This document shows, piece after piece, positions 7,042 through 14,631 of a stretch of DNA of 64,000 nt. The stretch lies in the NCBI RefSeq assembly GCF_012395835.1, contig NZ_JAAZSQ010000006.1, forward strand, positions 20,596 to 84,595. The letters run 5' to 3'. Position 1 is the stretch's first letter, and each line of letters starts with the position of its first letter. The stretch comes from Arthrobacter mobilis (GTDB lineage Bacteria > Actinomycetota > Actinomycetes > Actinomycetales > Micrococcaceae). Under the pieces are notes generated by a model. The model saw only the letters and a program-made list of their open reading frames with translations, did not search any database and was not told the DNA's origin. The position numbers were made by a program, and so were the translations under genes.

Positions 7042-8421
7042 TCAGATCCCCGCCGGAGCCGCGCCGGCGGTACCGGGCATGGCCGGGGCCCAGTCCGGGA
7101 AGGGCCGGGTTTCCGCGGCCGGGACCCAGCGTTCGCATTCGACCACGTAGTCGTGGCGCAGCCCCTCGTGCTGCAGTTCCGTGAGGCCGGTGAGCAGCCG
7201 GGCTGCGTCGTCGAACCGCGACCCCAGTCCGAAGCTGGCCCGCAGCGATCCGGAGGGCAGGCCGAGCCGGTTCAGCAGCGGATGCGCGCAGAACTTGCCA
7301 TCCCGCAGCCCGACGCCGTGCTCGGCAGACAGATAGGCGGCCACCAGACCGGCGTCGTAGCCGGCCACGGAGAAGTTGACGATGCCGACCGTCCCGGGCT
7401 CGTCCTCGGGAAAGATCCGGTGCACCCTGATACCCGGAAGGGATTCCAGTCCAGCCGCCAGGTAGCTGCGCAGCGCCTGCTCCTGCCGCAGCCACACCGC
7501 CGGGTCCAGGTCCGCGAGCAATTCGGCGGCCTTGGCCAGGGCCGCGACACCCATCAGGTTGGGCGAGCCTGCCTCGTGCCGGGCCGGTCCGGTTGTCCAG
7601 GTCGCGGTCTCCGGGCGGACCCGCCGCACTGCGCCGCCGCCGGCCAGGTACGCGGTCCCGGCATCCAGCCAGTCACCCCGGCCGATGAGTGCCCCGGCGC
7701 CGAACGGGGCGTAGAGCTTGCTGCCGGACAGCACCACGTAGTCGATGCCGTCCCGGGCGATGTCGATCCGGCGGTGCGCGGCCAGCTGGGCAGCATCCAC
7801 GGCTGTCCGCGCCCCGTACCGGCGCGCCAGCCGGGCCGCCTCGGCCACGGGGAAGAGTTCGCCCGTCACATGCGAGGCACCGGTGACTGCCAGCAGGCTG
7901 GTCCGGCCGCGGGCCAGTTCGGCCTCGATCGCCGCGAGTGTTCCGGCGATCGTGGGCTGGACGCCGAGGCTGCGGTGGGCGGTGCGCTGCCAGGGCAGCA
8001 GGTTCGCGTGGTGCTCGATGTCCAGGTACAGCACTTCTCCGCCCGGCGTCTGGTCAGGCACACATCCGGCAAGCAGGTTCAGGGCGTCCGTAGCGTTCCG
8101 GGTGAAGATGACCTGGTCATCCTCCCGGCCGCCCACGAACCGGCGTATGGTGTGGCGCGCCTTCTCGTAGACGGCGGTGGACACCTGGGCCGTGTAGCCG
8201 GCCCCGCGGTGCACGCTGGCGCAGTAGGGCAGCAGGTCCTGCAGATGCTCGGCAACGCCGACCAGGGCCGGGGCCGACGCCGCATAGTCCAGGTTCGCCA
8301 ACCGGACCTGGCCTCCGCGGATCAGCGGTACCTGCAGGTCCGCCCCGGCCACCTCCAGCAGGGGAACGTCGGCGGCAGGGGAGGGGACGGGCAGGATGGC
8401 TGGCAGGATGCTGGTGCTCAT
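7042..8421 (-). CDS. Cysteine-desulfurase-like PLP enzyme (aminotransferase class V), SAM-IV controlled
   Basis: The 459-residue protein carries class V aminotransferase motifs: LANLDYAASAPALVGV, FTRNATDALNLLAG, DIEHHANLLPW (His of the PLP pocket), TGASHVTGE, ARTAVDAAQLAAHRRID (Asp binding the pyridine nitrogen) and VVLSGSKLYAPFGAGAL with the PLP lysine at residue 235. The desulfurase cysteine is present at residue 378 in GLRDGKFCAHPLL, aligning with the RTGHHCAQP loop of SufS. So it may mobilise sulfur from cysteine or a related thiol. The start ATG at 8421 has GAGGA upstream; the frame continues to 8478 without a better start. The gene is preceded by a SAM-IV riboswitch, which ties it to methionine/SAM supply. 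Its length exceeds SufS (about 405), with extra residues at both ends. Confidence 0.85.
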   Translation of the reverse strand: MSTSILPAILPVPSPAADVPLLEVAGADLQVPLIRGGQVRLANLDYAASAPALVGVAEHLQDLLPYCASVHRGAGYTAQVSTAVYEKARHTIRRFVGGREDDQVIFTRNATDALNLLAGCVPDQTPGGEVLYLDIEHHANLLPWQRTAHRSLGVQPTIAGTLAAIEAELARGRTSLLAVTGASHVTGELFPVAEAARLARRYGARTAVDAAQLAAHRRIDIARDGIDYVVLSGSKLYAPFGAGALIGRGDWLDAGTAYLAGGGAVRRVRPETATWTTGPARHEAGSPNLMGVAALAKAAELLADLDPAVWLRQEQALRSYLAAGLESLPGIRVHRIFPEDEPGTVGIVNFSVAGYDAGLVAAYLSAEHGVGLRDGKFCAHPLLNRLGLPSGSLRASFGLGSRFDDAARLLTGLTELQHEGLRHDYVVECERWVPAAETRPFPDWAPAMPGTAGAAPAGI

Positions 8422-8460
8422 GGGTCCTCGTGGCTGAGGGAACCGCCGGCAGTGCCGGAG

Positions 8461-8573
8461 GGTCCGCGCTTGCCGCACCGGGCAGGTGCGGCCAGGTCGT
8501 CACCCGGGGCACCCCGCCGCGACGGGAGGGTTGCCGACCAGCAAGCCGGGGCTTTGCGCTGGCACTCGTGACC
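8461..8573 (-). promoter_or_regulatory. SAM-IV riboswitch
   Basis: Read on the minus strand from 8573, the sequence contains GGTCACGAGTGCCAGCG, AAGCCCCGGCTTGCTGG, CGGCAACCCTCC, GGCGGGGTGCCCCGGGTGA and CGACC. A GC hairpin (GCCGCACC/GGTGCGGC) follows, and the element closes with GCAAGCGCGGACC at 8461. This matches the actinobacterial SAM-IV aptamer, including the 3' pseudoknot arm, nearly base for base as I remember it. A TAGGCT -10 hexamer at 8586-8581 would start transcription close to 8574, exactly at the aptamer's 5' end. The aptamer ends 39 nt before the ATG at 8421. GGACCC just before the start codon is complementary to GGGTCC at 8579-8574, a possible expression-platform pairing (inference). 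SAM binding is expected to shut off the desulfurase-like gene. Confidence 0.95.
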
Positions 8574-8696
8574 TGGACCCAGCCTACCGGCGCGGCAGCC
8601 CCGGCCCGGGAAAATCACCGCGGATGTTACGAAATGCGCCGCGGCATGATCCCCGGTTACCCGGGCTTGGACGGCCGGGGCCCGTCACCGGCAAGG

Positions 8697-9560
8697 TCAG
8701 GCCGAGGACCCCGGGACACGGCCTGCCGGAAGGCCGGTGTCCCCGGCGGGACGCTGGCCGCGCAATTGCGGATTGAGCAGGTGCAGCACCTCCTCGTGCA
8801 GCAGGCCGTTGGTTGCCAGCGCGTTGCCGCCGAACGGCCCCTCCTCGCCTTCGAGCGAGGTGAACCGGCCGCCGGCTTCGGTGACGATCGGCACCAGGGC
8901 TGCCATGTCGTGCAGGTTCAGCTCCGGCTCGCAGGCGATATCGACGGCGCCTTCGGCCACCAGGCAGTAGGACCAGAAGTCGCCGTAGGCCCTGGTGCGC
9001 CACACGGATTCGGTCAGGTTCAGGAATTCGTCCAGGTTGCCGCGTTCCTTCCAGCCGGTCAGGCTGGAATAGGACAGCGAGGCATCCGCCAGGCTGGACA
9101 CGCGGGAGACTCCCAGCCGGGTGGCTGCCGAGAGTGAACGTCCGCTGTAGGCGCCGGTGCCTTTGGCGGCCCACCAGCGCCGGCCCAGTGCCGGCGCACT
9201 GACTACACCGACTACCGGCCGGTCCTCGTCGACCAGGGCGATCAGCGTGGCCCAGACCGGCACACCCCGGACGAAGTTCTTCGTGCCGTCGATCGGGTCG
9301 ACCACCCAGCGGCGGAGTCCATGGCCGGTGCTGCCGAACTCCTCGCCCACGACCGCGTCCCGCGGACGTGCCCGGGAGAGTTGGCCGCGGATGGCTTCCT
9401 CGGCGGCGCGGTCGGCATCGGTGACCGGGGTGAGGTCCGGTTTAGTCTCGATCTGCAGGTCCAGGGCCTTGAACCGGGACATGGTCATGGCGTCCACGGC
9501 GTCGGCCATGACATGGGCCAGGCGGAGGTCATCGGTGTAGTTGTGCGGTTCCAGCGTCAT
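8697..9560 (-). CDS. hisN: Histidinol-phosphatase, inositol-monophosphatase family
   Basis: The 287-residue protein has the IMPase-fold metal motifs VVGEEFGST (catalytic Glu) and [19 protein letters not shown] (Asp-Pro-Ile-Asp-Gly-Thr), plus a late [19 protein letters not shown]. The WAT-LIAL segment and context match HisN, the actinobacterial histidinol-phosphatase that dephosphorylates L-histidinol phosphate in histidine synthesis. The start ATG at 9560 is preceded by a TACGCT hexamer (9573-9568) with a 7-nt gap, so the transcript is probably leaderless. An 11-bp direct repeat (GTAGCGGCAGG at 9571-9581 and 9615-9625) sits in this promoter region. It lies downstream of aroA-rsgA on the same strand, as in other Micrococcaceae. 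A general inositol/sugar phosphatase role cannot be excluded. Confidence 0.85.
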   Translation of the reverse strand: MTLEPHNYTDDLRLAHVMADAVDAMTMSRFKALDLQIETKPDLTPVTDADRAAEEAIRGQLSRARPRDAVVGEEFGSTGHGLRRWVVDPIDGTKNFVRGVPVWATLIALVDEDRPVVGVVSAPALGRRWWAAKGTGAYSGRSLSAATRLGVSRVSSLADASLSYSSLTGWKERGNLDEFLNLTESVWRTRAYGDFWSYCLVAEGAVDIACEPELNLHDMAALVPIVTEAGGRFTSLEGEEGPFGGNALATNGLLHEEVLHLLNPQLRGQRPAGDTGLPAGRVPGSSA

Positions 9561-9671
9561 GGCTCCAAGCGTAGCGGCAGGGACCTCGCCTGAGCTTGCG
9601 AAGGCGGATAGGCGGTAGCGGCAGGGGTCCCCGTCCGGAGCTTAGAGAAGGACGGGGCAGGCGCTGAACGC

Positions 9672-10784
9672 TCAGAGGGTGCCCAGCTCCTTGACGTCCT
9701 TGGCGTCGGGGTGCTCCTGGGTACCCAGCAGGCGGCGCAGGGAGGCCAGCCGGGCCTCCCCGGCGGCACCGGCGTGGCCGCCGGCCACCCACTCGTCGAG
9801 TCCGCAGTTGACCGCGGCAGCATCGTGCCTGCAGCCGCGCTCGCAGTCCGCGGTACCCGGTTCAAGATCGGGGAAGGCAGCCAGGATCCGGTCCGGATCC
9901 ACGTGGGCGAGGCCGAACGAGCGGATGCCGGGGGTGTCGATGATCCAACTGCCCGGCGGGGCGCCGCGGAGCTTGAGCGCCAGCGCGGAGGAGGAGGTGT
10001 GCCGCCCCCGTCCGGTCACGGCATTGACGCTGCCGGTGGCTCGCTCCGCGCCTGTGAGAGCGTTGACCATGGTGGATTTGCCCACTCCCGAGTGCCCCAG
10101 CATGACGCTGACCACGCCCTCCAGGTGCCTGCGCAGGTCGGCGACCGCATCGGTGTCGAGCCGGGCGGAGGCGCCTGCGTCCGAGCGCGCGTCGATACCG
10201 GAGGCATCGGCCGGGGCAGTGCGGCTGATGACCACCGGCACGTCCAGGCTGTCGTAGTTGGCCAGCAGCTCGGCAGGATCCTTGACGTCGGCCTTGGTGA
10301 CGCACAGCAGCGGCTTGATGCCCGCATCGTAGGCGGCCACCAGGGCGCGGTCGATGAAGCCGGTCCGCGGCTCGGGATTGGCCGCGGCGACCACGATCAC
10401 CAACTGGTCCGCATTGGCCACCACCACCCGTTCGACCGGGTCCGTGTCGTCGGCGCTGCGGCGCAGCAGCGTCCGGCGTTCCTCCACCCGCACCAGCCGG
10501 GCCAGTGTGTCCGGAGCGCCGGAGACATCGCCGACCAGGGCCACGAAGTCCCCGGCAACCACGGGGGTGCGGCGCAGCTCCCGGGCCCGGGCGGCCACGA
10601 CGGTGCGCTCGTCGGGGGTGTTTTCGCCGACGACTGCGGTGTAGCGTCCCCGGTCCACGGTGACGATGCGGCCGATGACGGCATCCTCGTGGGCCGGGCG
10701 GTCCTTGGTGCGCGGGCGGGAGCCGCGCTTGTTCGGGCGGATGCGGACGTCGGATTCGTCCCAGCTGCCGGTACTTCGGGCCAC
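9672..10784 (-). CDS. rsgA: Ribosome small subunit-dependent GTPase A
   Basis: The 370-residue circularly permuted GTPase assists late 30S maturation. An OB-fold comes first (GRIVTVDRGRYTAVVGE, then AGDFVALVGDVSG). The permuted G-domain follows with G4 LLCVTKADVKD before G1 GHSGVGKSTMVNALTG and G3 IIDTPGIRSFGL. A zinc-binding tail, CERGCRHDAAAVNCGLDEW, keeps the Cys-Cys-His-Cys ligands. The start is GTG at 10784, three bases from the aroA stop, so the two genes are surely co-transcribed. The N-terminal RIRPNKRGSRPRTKDRP stretch is basic, as in actinobacterial homologues. A hairpin at 9629-9657 without a T-tract lies beyond the stop. Confidence 0.93.
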   Translation of the reverse strand: MARSTGSWDESDVRIRPNKRGSRPRTKDRPAHEDAVIGRIVTVDRGRYTAVVGENTPDERTVVAARARELRRTPVVAGDFVALVGDVSGAPDTLARLVRVEERRTLLRRSADDTDPVERVVVANADQLVIVVAAANPEPRTGFIDRALVAAYDAGIKPLLCVTKADVKDPAELLANYDSLDVPVVISRTAPADASGIDARSDAGASARLDTDAVADLRRHLEGVVSVMLGHSGVGKSTMVNALTGAERATGSVNAVTGRGRHTSSSALALKLRGAPPGSWIIDTPGIRSFGLAHVDPDRILAAFPDLEPGTADCERGCRHDAAAVNCGLDEWVAGGHAGAAGEARLASLRRLLGTQEHPDAKDVKELGTL

Positions 10785-10786
10785 CG

Positions 10787-12127
10787 TCAGCGTGCCCCCG
10801 CCTGCTCCCGGCCGACCCCGAACATACCGTGCCAGAGCTCTGGGAACTCGGGCATAGTTTTCGACGTCGCGCCGATGTCCTCGACTTCCACCCCTTCGAC
10901 GGCCAGGCCGATGATGGCCCCGGCAGTGGCCATGCGGTGGTCCGCATAGGAGTGGAAGACGCCGGCGTGCAGCGGCCGCGGCCGGATGATGAGTCCGTCC
11001 TCGGTCTCCTCGGCATCCCCGCCGAGCCGGTTGATTTCGGCCACCAGGGCGGCCAGCCGGTCGGTCTCATGGCCTCGCAGGTGGCCAATGCCGGTCAGCC
11101 GGGATTCGGAGGATGCCAGGGCGCACAGTGCCGCCACGGTGGGAGCCAGTTCGCTGGTGTCCGCCAGTGCGGCCCCGCGGATCTCCGGACCGCCCGTGAC
11201 GGTGAGCGTGCCGCCGTCGTACTCCACGCTCGCGCCGAGCCGGGGCAGGATGGTGCGCCACTGGTCCCCGACCTGAGTGGTTTGTGCCGGCCAGTCCGGG
11301 ATGCGCACCGTGCCGCGCGTGGCGAGGGCTGCGGCCAGGAAGGGGCCGGCGTTGGAGAGGTCCTGCTCGATCCTCAGGTCGAAGGCCCGTACCGGGCCGG
11401 GGGCCACAATCCAATGGTCCGGCGTGGAATCATCCACCGCCACGCCCAGGCTGCGCAGCACCTGCACCGTCATGGCGATGTGGTCCAGGCTCGGCACCGG
11501 AGGGCCGCTGTGCTCCAGGTGCAGGCCCTGCCCGAACCGCGCCCCGGCCAGCAGCAGGGCCGAGACGAACTGGGAGGACGAGCTGGCGTCGATGACCAGG
11601 TGCCCGCCGTCAACGCCGCCGGCGGCGGCCACGGTGAACGGCAGGGCGCCTCGCCCGCCGTCGTCGACGGCGATGCCCAGGCCGCGCAGGCCGGCGACGA
11701 TCGGGCCCATCGGGCGGTTGCGGGCATGCGGATCCCCGTCGAAGGTGATGGATCCGCTGCACAACGCGGCCAGCGGCGGCACGAAGCGCATAACCGTTCC
11801 GGCCAGCCCGCAGTCGATGGCCGTTTCGCCCAGCTGCCGGCCCGGCTCGATCGGGGTCACCACCAGATCCGGGCCGAACTGCCCGTCCCCTTCCACCTCC
11901 TCGACGCCGGCGCCGAGCGCCCGCAGCGCCTGGACCATCAGCGCCGAGTCCCGTGAGTGCAGCGGCGAGCGCAGCCGCGAGGGTCCGTCCGCCAGCGCGG
12001 CCAGGACGAGGTACCGGTTGGTCAGGGATTTCGACGCCGGTACCCGCACCGTGGCATCCAGCGGGGCAGTGGCGAAGGGCGCCGGCCAGGGGGTGCCGTG
12101 CCGGGAGCCTGCGGTAGTGCTAGTCAT
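10787..12127 (-). CDS. aroA: 3-phosphoshikimate 1-carboxyvinyltransferase (EPSP synthase)
   Basis: The 446-residue cytosolic enzyme of the shikimate pathway transfers enolpyruvate from PEP to shikimate-3-phosphate. Visible motifs are VPASKSLTNRYLVLAALADG (substrate lysine/arginine), IDCGLAGTVMRFVPPLAAL, FDGDPHARNRPMGPIV, SSSSQFVSALLLAG, the late SRLTGIGHLRGHETDRLAALV and SYADHRMATAGAIIGLA (catalytic Asp/His region). The GLAGTVMRFVPP variant is the form usual in actinobacteria. The ATG at 12127 lies 5 nt after the stop of the upstream DoxX-like gene. No clear Shine-Dalgarno is visible, so coupling is likely. Operon order on this strand: DoxX-like, aroA, rsgA, then hisN. Confidence 0.95.
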   Translation of the reverse strand: MTSTTAGSRHGTPWPAPFATAPLDATVRVPASKSLTNRYLVLAALADGPSRLRSPLHSRDSALMVQALRALGAGVEEVEGDGQFGPDLVVTPIEPGRQLGETAIDCGLAGTVMRFVPPLAALCSGSITFDGDPHARNRPMGPIVAGLRGLGIAVDDGGRGALPFTVAAAGGVDGGHLVIDASSSSQFVSALLLAGARFGQGLHLEHSGPPVPSLDHIAMTVQVLRSLGVAVDDSTPDHWIVAPGPVRAFDLRIEQDLSNAGPFLAAALATRGTVRIPDWPAQTTQVGDQWRTILPRLGASVEYDGGTLTVTGGPEIRGAALADTSELAPTVAALCALASSESRLTGIGHLRGHETDRLAALVAEINRLGGDAEETEDGLIIRPRPLHAGVFHSYADHRMATAGAIIGLAVEGVEVEDIGATSKTMPEFPELWHGMFGVGREQAGAR

Positions 12128-12132
12128 GAAGC

Positions 12133-12813
12133 TCAGGAACCCGCCACCGCGGCGGCAGTCCTGGCCGCCGCCTTCGAGGCCGTCTTCGATACCGTCTTGA
12201 CGGTCTTGCCGGCTGTCTCGGCGGTCCTGCCGGCACTCTCGCCTACCACCTTCGCCGTCCTGCCGGCGGTTTTGCCCATCATCTTCGCGGTCTTGCCTGC
12301 CGTCCTGGCGCTCAGCCCCGCCGTCGTGCCGGCGCCCTTGCCCAGGGCCTGCAGGTTCCTGCGGGCGTCCACGACCAGATGTTCGGCACGCCAGGCGAGG
12401 CCGGGCTGCCCGGCGGTGTCCACGGCCGCGAGCAGGGCAGCGCCGGTCAGCCCAAGGTTCTTCAGCAGCTGCTGCCGGCGCAGCCGGCGCCCTGCGGGAG
12501 TGGTGGAGTCCGCGTTCTGGTATTCGACCACCGCATTGACCGCGGCCATCTTGGCCAGGACCAGTGCGGCGACGCGCGGGAACTTGCCCGCCGCCAGCAG
12601 CACTCCGGCGCCGACCTGGGCGGCACCGAGAAGCCGGGCGACGAACATTTCGTTGTTCGTCACGGCGGAGGCCTGCGGCATGATGGAGCCGGCCCGCTGC
12701 AGCACCGGACGCAGCTGGTCCGCGGTCTGCCGGGCACTGCGCAGCTGGTCCGCGCCGGAGGCCACGAAAGTGGCCGCGAGGAGCGGTCGGGCGAGACGTC
12801 GGACAACTGTCAT
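12133..12813 (-). CDS. DoxX-family membrane protein with repetitive C-terminal tail
   Basis: The 226-residue protein has an N-terminal DoxX-like region (VRRLARPLLAATFVASGADQ, residues about 3-22, then LLGAAQVGAGVLLAAGKFPR and AALVLAKMAAVNAVVEYQ) with about four hydrophobic segments. From about residue 165 the tail is a tandem, Lys/Thr/Ala-rich series of units such as TAGKTAKMMGKTAG, TAKVVGESAG, TAETAGKTVK and TVSKTASKAA, likely helical and cationic. The start ATG at 12813 has a perfect AGGAGG five bases upstream. It is the first gene of the cluster leading into aroA. The function is unknown; DoxX-like proteins are often linked to quinone or thiol redox, and the divergent sigR supports only a loose redox association. 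Confidence 0.75.
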   Translation of the reverse strand: MTVVRRLARPLLAATFVASGADQLRSARQTADQLRPVLQRAGSIMPQASAVTNNEMFVARLLGAAQVGAGVLLAAGKFPRVAALVLAKMAAVNAVVEYQNADSTTPAGRRLRRQQLLKNLGLTGAALLAAVDTAGQPGLAWRAEHLVVDARRNLQALGKGAGTTAGLSARTAGKTAKMMGKTAGRTAKVVGESAGRTAETAGKTVKTVSKTASKAAARTAAAVAGS

Positions 12814-13018
12814 AGGTGCCTCCTGGCTATGCTGCCGGCCGGGCCGGCAGGGCAACGTACACGGAAAACGTACACCGGATACAACAACTGGTAGGGACGG
12901 ACGCAGGCCAGCGCCGTCGTGGCGCTGGTCTCTAGTCTTGCACTTTTACCTGCTCCCGGCACACCTCTGCCCGCTGCGGTGCGCCGGACGAAGCCCGGAG
13001 GGGCGGACCCGGGAGAAC
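12814..13018. other. Intergenic region between DoxX-like gene and sigR promoter
   Basis: No gene is visible here. It holds a direct repeat GTGTACGTT (twice, 13-bp period, minus strand, about 12856-12876) upstream of the DoxX-like gene. It also holds a perfect 8-bp hairpin CCAGCGCC/GGCGCTGG at 12908-12928, followed by a T-rich stretch on the plus strand. The hairpin looks like a terminator, but no plus-strand gene ends here, so its role is open. Confidence 0.5.
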
Positions 13019-13046
13019 GGGAATAGTACGGGGCGGGGGACCGTTG
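13019..13046 (+). promoter_or_regulatory. SigR-type autoregulatory promoter of sigR
   Basis: GGGAAT (13019-13024) and GTTG (13043-13046) are separated by exactly 18 bp, matching the consensus GGGAAT-N18-GTT of promoters read by SigR/SigH-type ECF sigma factors. Transcription would start about 13053, giving a leader of nearly 190 nt before the ATG at 13242. Autoregulation of this kind is established for Streptomyces sigR and mycobacterial sigH. A TAGACT hexamer at 13228-13233 may add a housekeeping promoter right at the start codon. Confidence 0.85.
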
Positions 13047-13241
13047 CGCATAGAAGCAGGATGCTTCGCAACTGGCCGCCTGGCGGCCGGTGCCGTGCCG
13101 GCGCGGATGCCGGCAGGGTCGAATGCGGAGCCGGGGAAGCCAGGAAGGGAAGGCCCTGTGCCGACACTGACCACCGAACCGCCCAGGGGACTGCCGGTAC
13201 CGTGGGCGGCCGGGCGGGTGCCAAGCGTAGACTTGGAGCCA

Positions 13242-13967
13242 ATGACTACCGACAAGTCCGAGACCGAGGTCATGGCCGACAAGCAGCTGGCCCCCGCGCA
13301 GGTGTCCGGCGCCGTATCCGGTGAAACATCCGGTGAGGTGGCGGACGTGGCCGGGGAAACTCCCGAGGAACGGGTCGCCCGCTTCGAACGGGATGCCATG
13401 CAGTACGTGGACCAGCTGTATTCGGCGGCCATGCGCATGGCGCGCAATCCTTCCGACGCGGAGGACCTGGTCCAGGAGGCCTATGCCAAGGCCTTTTCCG
13501 CCTTCCACCAGTACAAGCCCGGGACCAACCTGAAGGCTTGGCTGTACCGGATCCTGACCAACACCTACATCAACTTGTACCGCAAGCGGCAGCGTGAGCC
13601 GCTGCAGTCCAACACGGACCAGGTGGAGGACTGGCAGATGTACCAGGCGGCGTCGCACACGCCGTCGGGCCTGCGTTCGGCCGAGGCCGAGGCCCTGGAC
13701 CATCTGCCGGACTCGGACGTGAAGGATGCCCTGCAGGCGATTCCGGAAGAATTCCGGCTGGCCGTCTACTTCTCCGACGTAGAGGGGTTCGCCTACAAGG
13801 AAATATCGGAAATCATGAACACCCCCATCGGTACGGTGATGTCCCGCCTGCACCGCGGTCGCAAGATGCTGCGCGAGCTGCTCGCGGATTATGCAGCCGA
13901 GCGCGGCATCCGGAAGCAGGAGACGACGGACACCACCACCGTGACACAACAGGAGAACGGCAAATGA
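13242..13967 (+). CDS. sigR: ECF sigma factor SigR/SigH type (thiol-oxidative stress)
   Basis: The 241-residue group IV sigma factor has region 2 ([60 protein letters not shown]) and region 4 ([52 protein letters not shown]). It directs transcription of thiol-disulfide and protein-quality genes. The ATG at 13242 has GGAG just upstream. The frame stays open further upstream, with a GTG at 13158 preceded by an AGGAAGGGAAGG run. That could give a longer isoform like the sigma-R-prime of Streptomyces coelicolor, since the upstream promoter transcript would include it. It overlaps rsrA by four bases (ATGA), so sigma and anti-sigma are coupled. Confidence 0.93.
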   Translation: MTTDKSETEVMADKQLAPAQVSGAVSGETSGEVADVAGETPEERVARFERDAMQYVDQLYSAAMRMARNPSDAEDLVQEAYAKAFSAFHQYKPGTNLKAWLYRILTNTYINLYRKRQREPLQSNTDQVEDWQMYQAASHTPSGLRSAEAEALDHLPDSDVKDALQAIPEEFRLAVYFSDVEGFAYKEISEIMNTPIGTVMSRLHRGRKMLRELLADYAAERGIRKQETTDTTTVTQQENGK

Positions 13968-14227
13968 GCGACTGCCAGGGCTTGGGCGACTGCGACGACG
14001 ATCGCATGAAGCGGATCTACGAATACGTTGACGGTGTGCTCTCGCGCGAGGACGTCGAGGACATCAAGGCGCATCTGGACTCCTGCGCCGACTGTGCCAA
14101 TGAATACAGCCTGGAATGCCTGATCCGTACCGTGGTCAAACGCTCCTGCCGCGAGGCGGCGCCGGAGACGCTGAAGGAGCGGATCTTGGCCAGGATCAGC
14201 CACGCGGAGACGGCCAGCGCCGTCTAG
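13964..14227 (+). CDS. rsrA: Zinc-binding redox-sensing anti-sigma factor RsrA
   Basis: The 87-residue ZAS-family anti-sigma factor contains HLDSCADC. His37, Cys41 and Cys44 fall at the same positions as the zinc ligands and redox thiols of S. coelicolor RsrA, and Cys10 corresponds to its Cys11. Under oxidation a disulfide forms, zinc is lost and SigR is released. Two more Cys residues, Cys4 and Cys53, plus a C-terminal Cys62, are present. The ATG overlaps the sigR stop. A strong bidirectional terminator follows at 14282. Confidence 0.93.
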   Translation: MSDCQGLGDCDDDRMKRIYEYVDGVLSREDVEDIKAHLDSCADCANEYSLECLIRTVVKRSCREAAPETLKERILARISHAETASAV

Positions 14228-14281
14228 TAGCGGGAGGCCGGCAGGCGCTGGTGGCCGAGGGCCCGGCTGGCCCCGCAACGC

Positions 14282-14318
14282 AAAGAACCCCCGACGGCGT
14301 CTGCCGCGGGGGTTCTTT
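14282..14318. terminator. Bidirectional terminator between rsrA and bL37
   Basis: A perfect 12-bp stem AAAGAACCCCCG/CGGGGGTTCTTT encloses a 13-nt loop. A-tract and T-tract flank it, so it can end the sigR-rsrA message on the plus strand and the bL37 message on the minus strand. Confidence 0.9.
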
Positions 14319-14349
14319 CGCTGCCTGGGCAGCCGGGGGAACCGGCTGC

Positions 14350-14424
14350 TCAGGTGTTGGGGCGCTTGCCGTGGTTCGCGCCGCCGCGCTTACGGTCACG
14401 GCGCTTGCGTGCACGCTTGCTCAT
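14350..14424 (-). CDS. Small ribosomal protein bL37 (24 residues)
   Basis: The minus strand encodes a 24-residue, highly basic peptide: MSKRARKRRDRKRGG followed by ANHGKRPNT and a stop. It aligns along its whole length with mycobacterial bL37 (pattern MAKRGRKKRDRKxxxANHGKRPN), an actinobacteria-specific 50S protein found by cryo-EM. GAGGAGG lies five bases before the ATG. The neighbourhood fits too: in mycobacteria the gene lies beside the sigH/rshA pair. It is too short for ordinary gene-length cut-offs and easily missed. Confidence 0.93.
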   Translation of the reverse strand: MSKRARKRRDRKRGGANHGKRPNT

Positions 14425-14631
14425 TGCTGCCTCCTCACGTGGCTGTAAAAGAACCGCCAATCAGTCTCCCACACCGGCGGCGGCCTCACCTAACCAGTGG
14501 CACTGCGGGAGTACCCCTGGAGCGGGTTCCGAGGGCCCCGCAGGAGAGCGGCCAGGGGTCCGCGTGCGCGGAGCGTGCGGGGAAGGCTGCGAACGGGCGG
14601 CGGAGTCGACACGCCGGGAGGAACCCAATCT

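Noticed and set aside
9629-9657. Terminator after rsgA
   Set aside because: CCCCGTCC/GGACGGGG can pair, but the loop is 13 nt and no T-tract follows, so I do not list it as a terminator.
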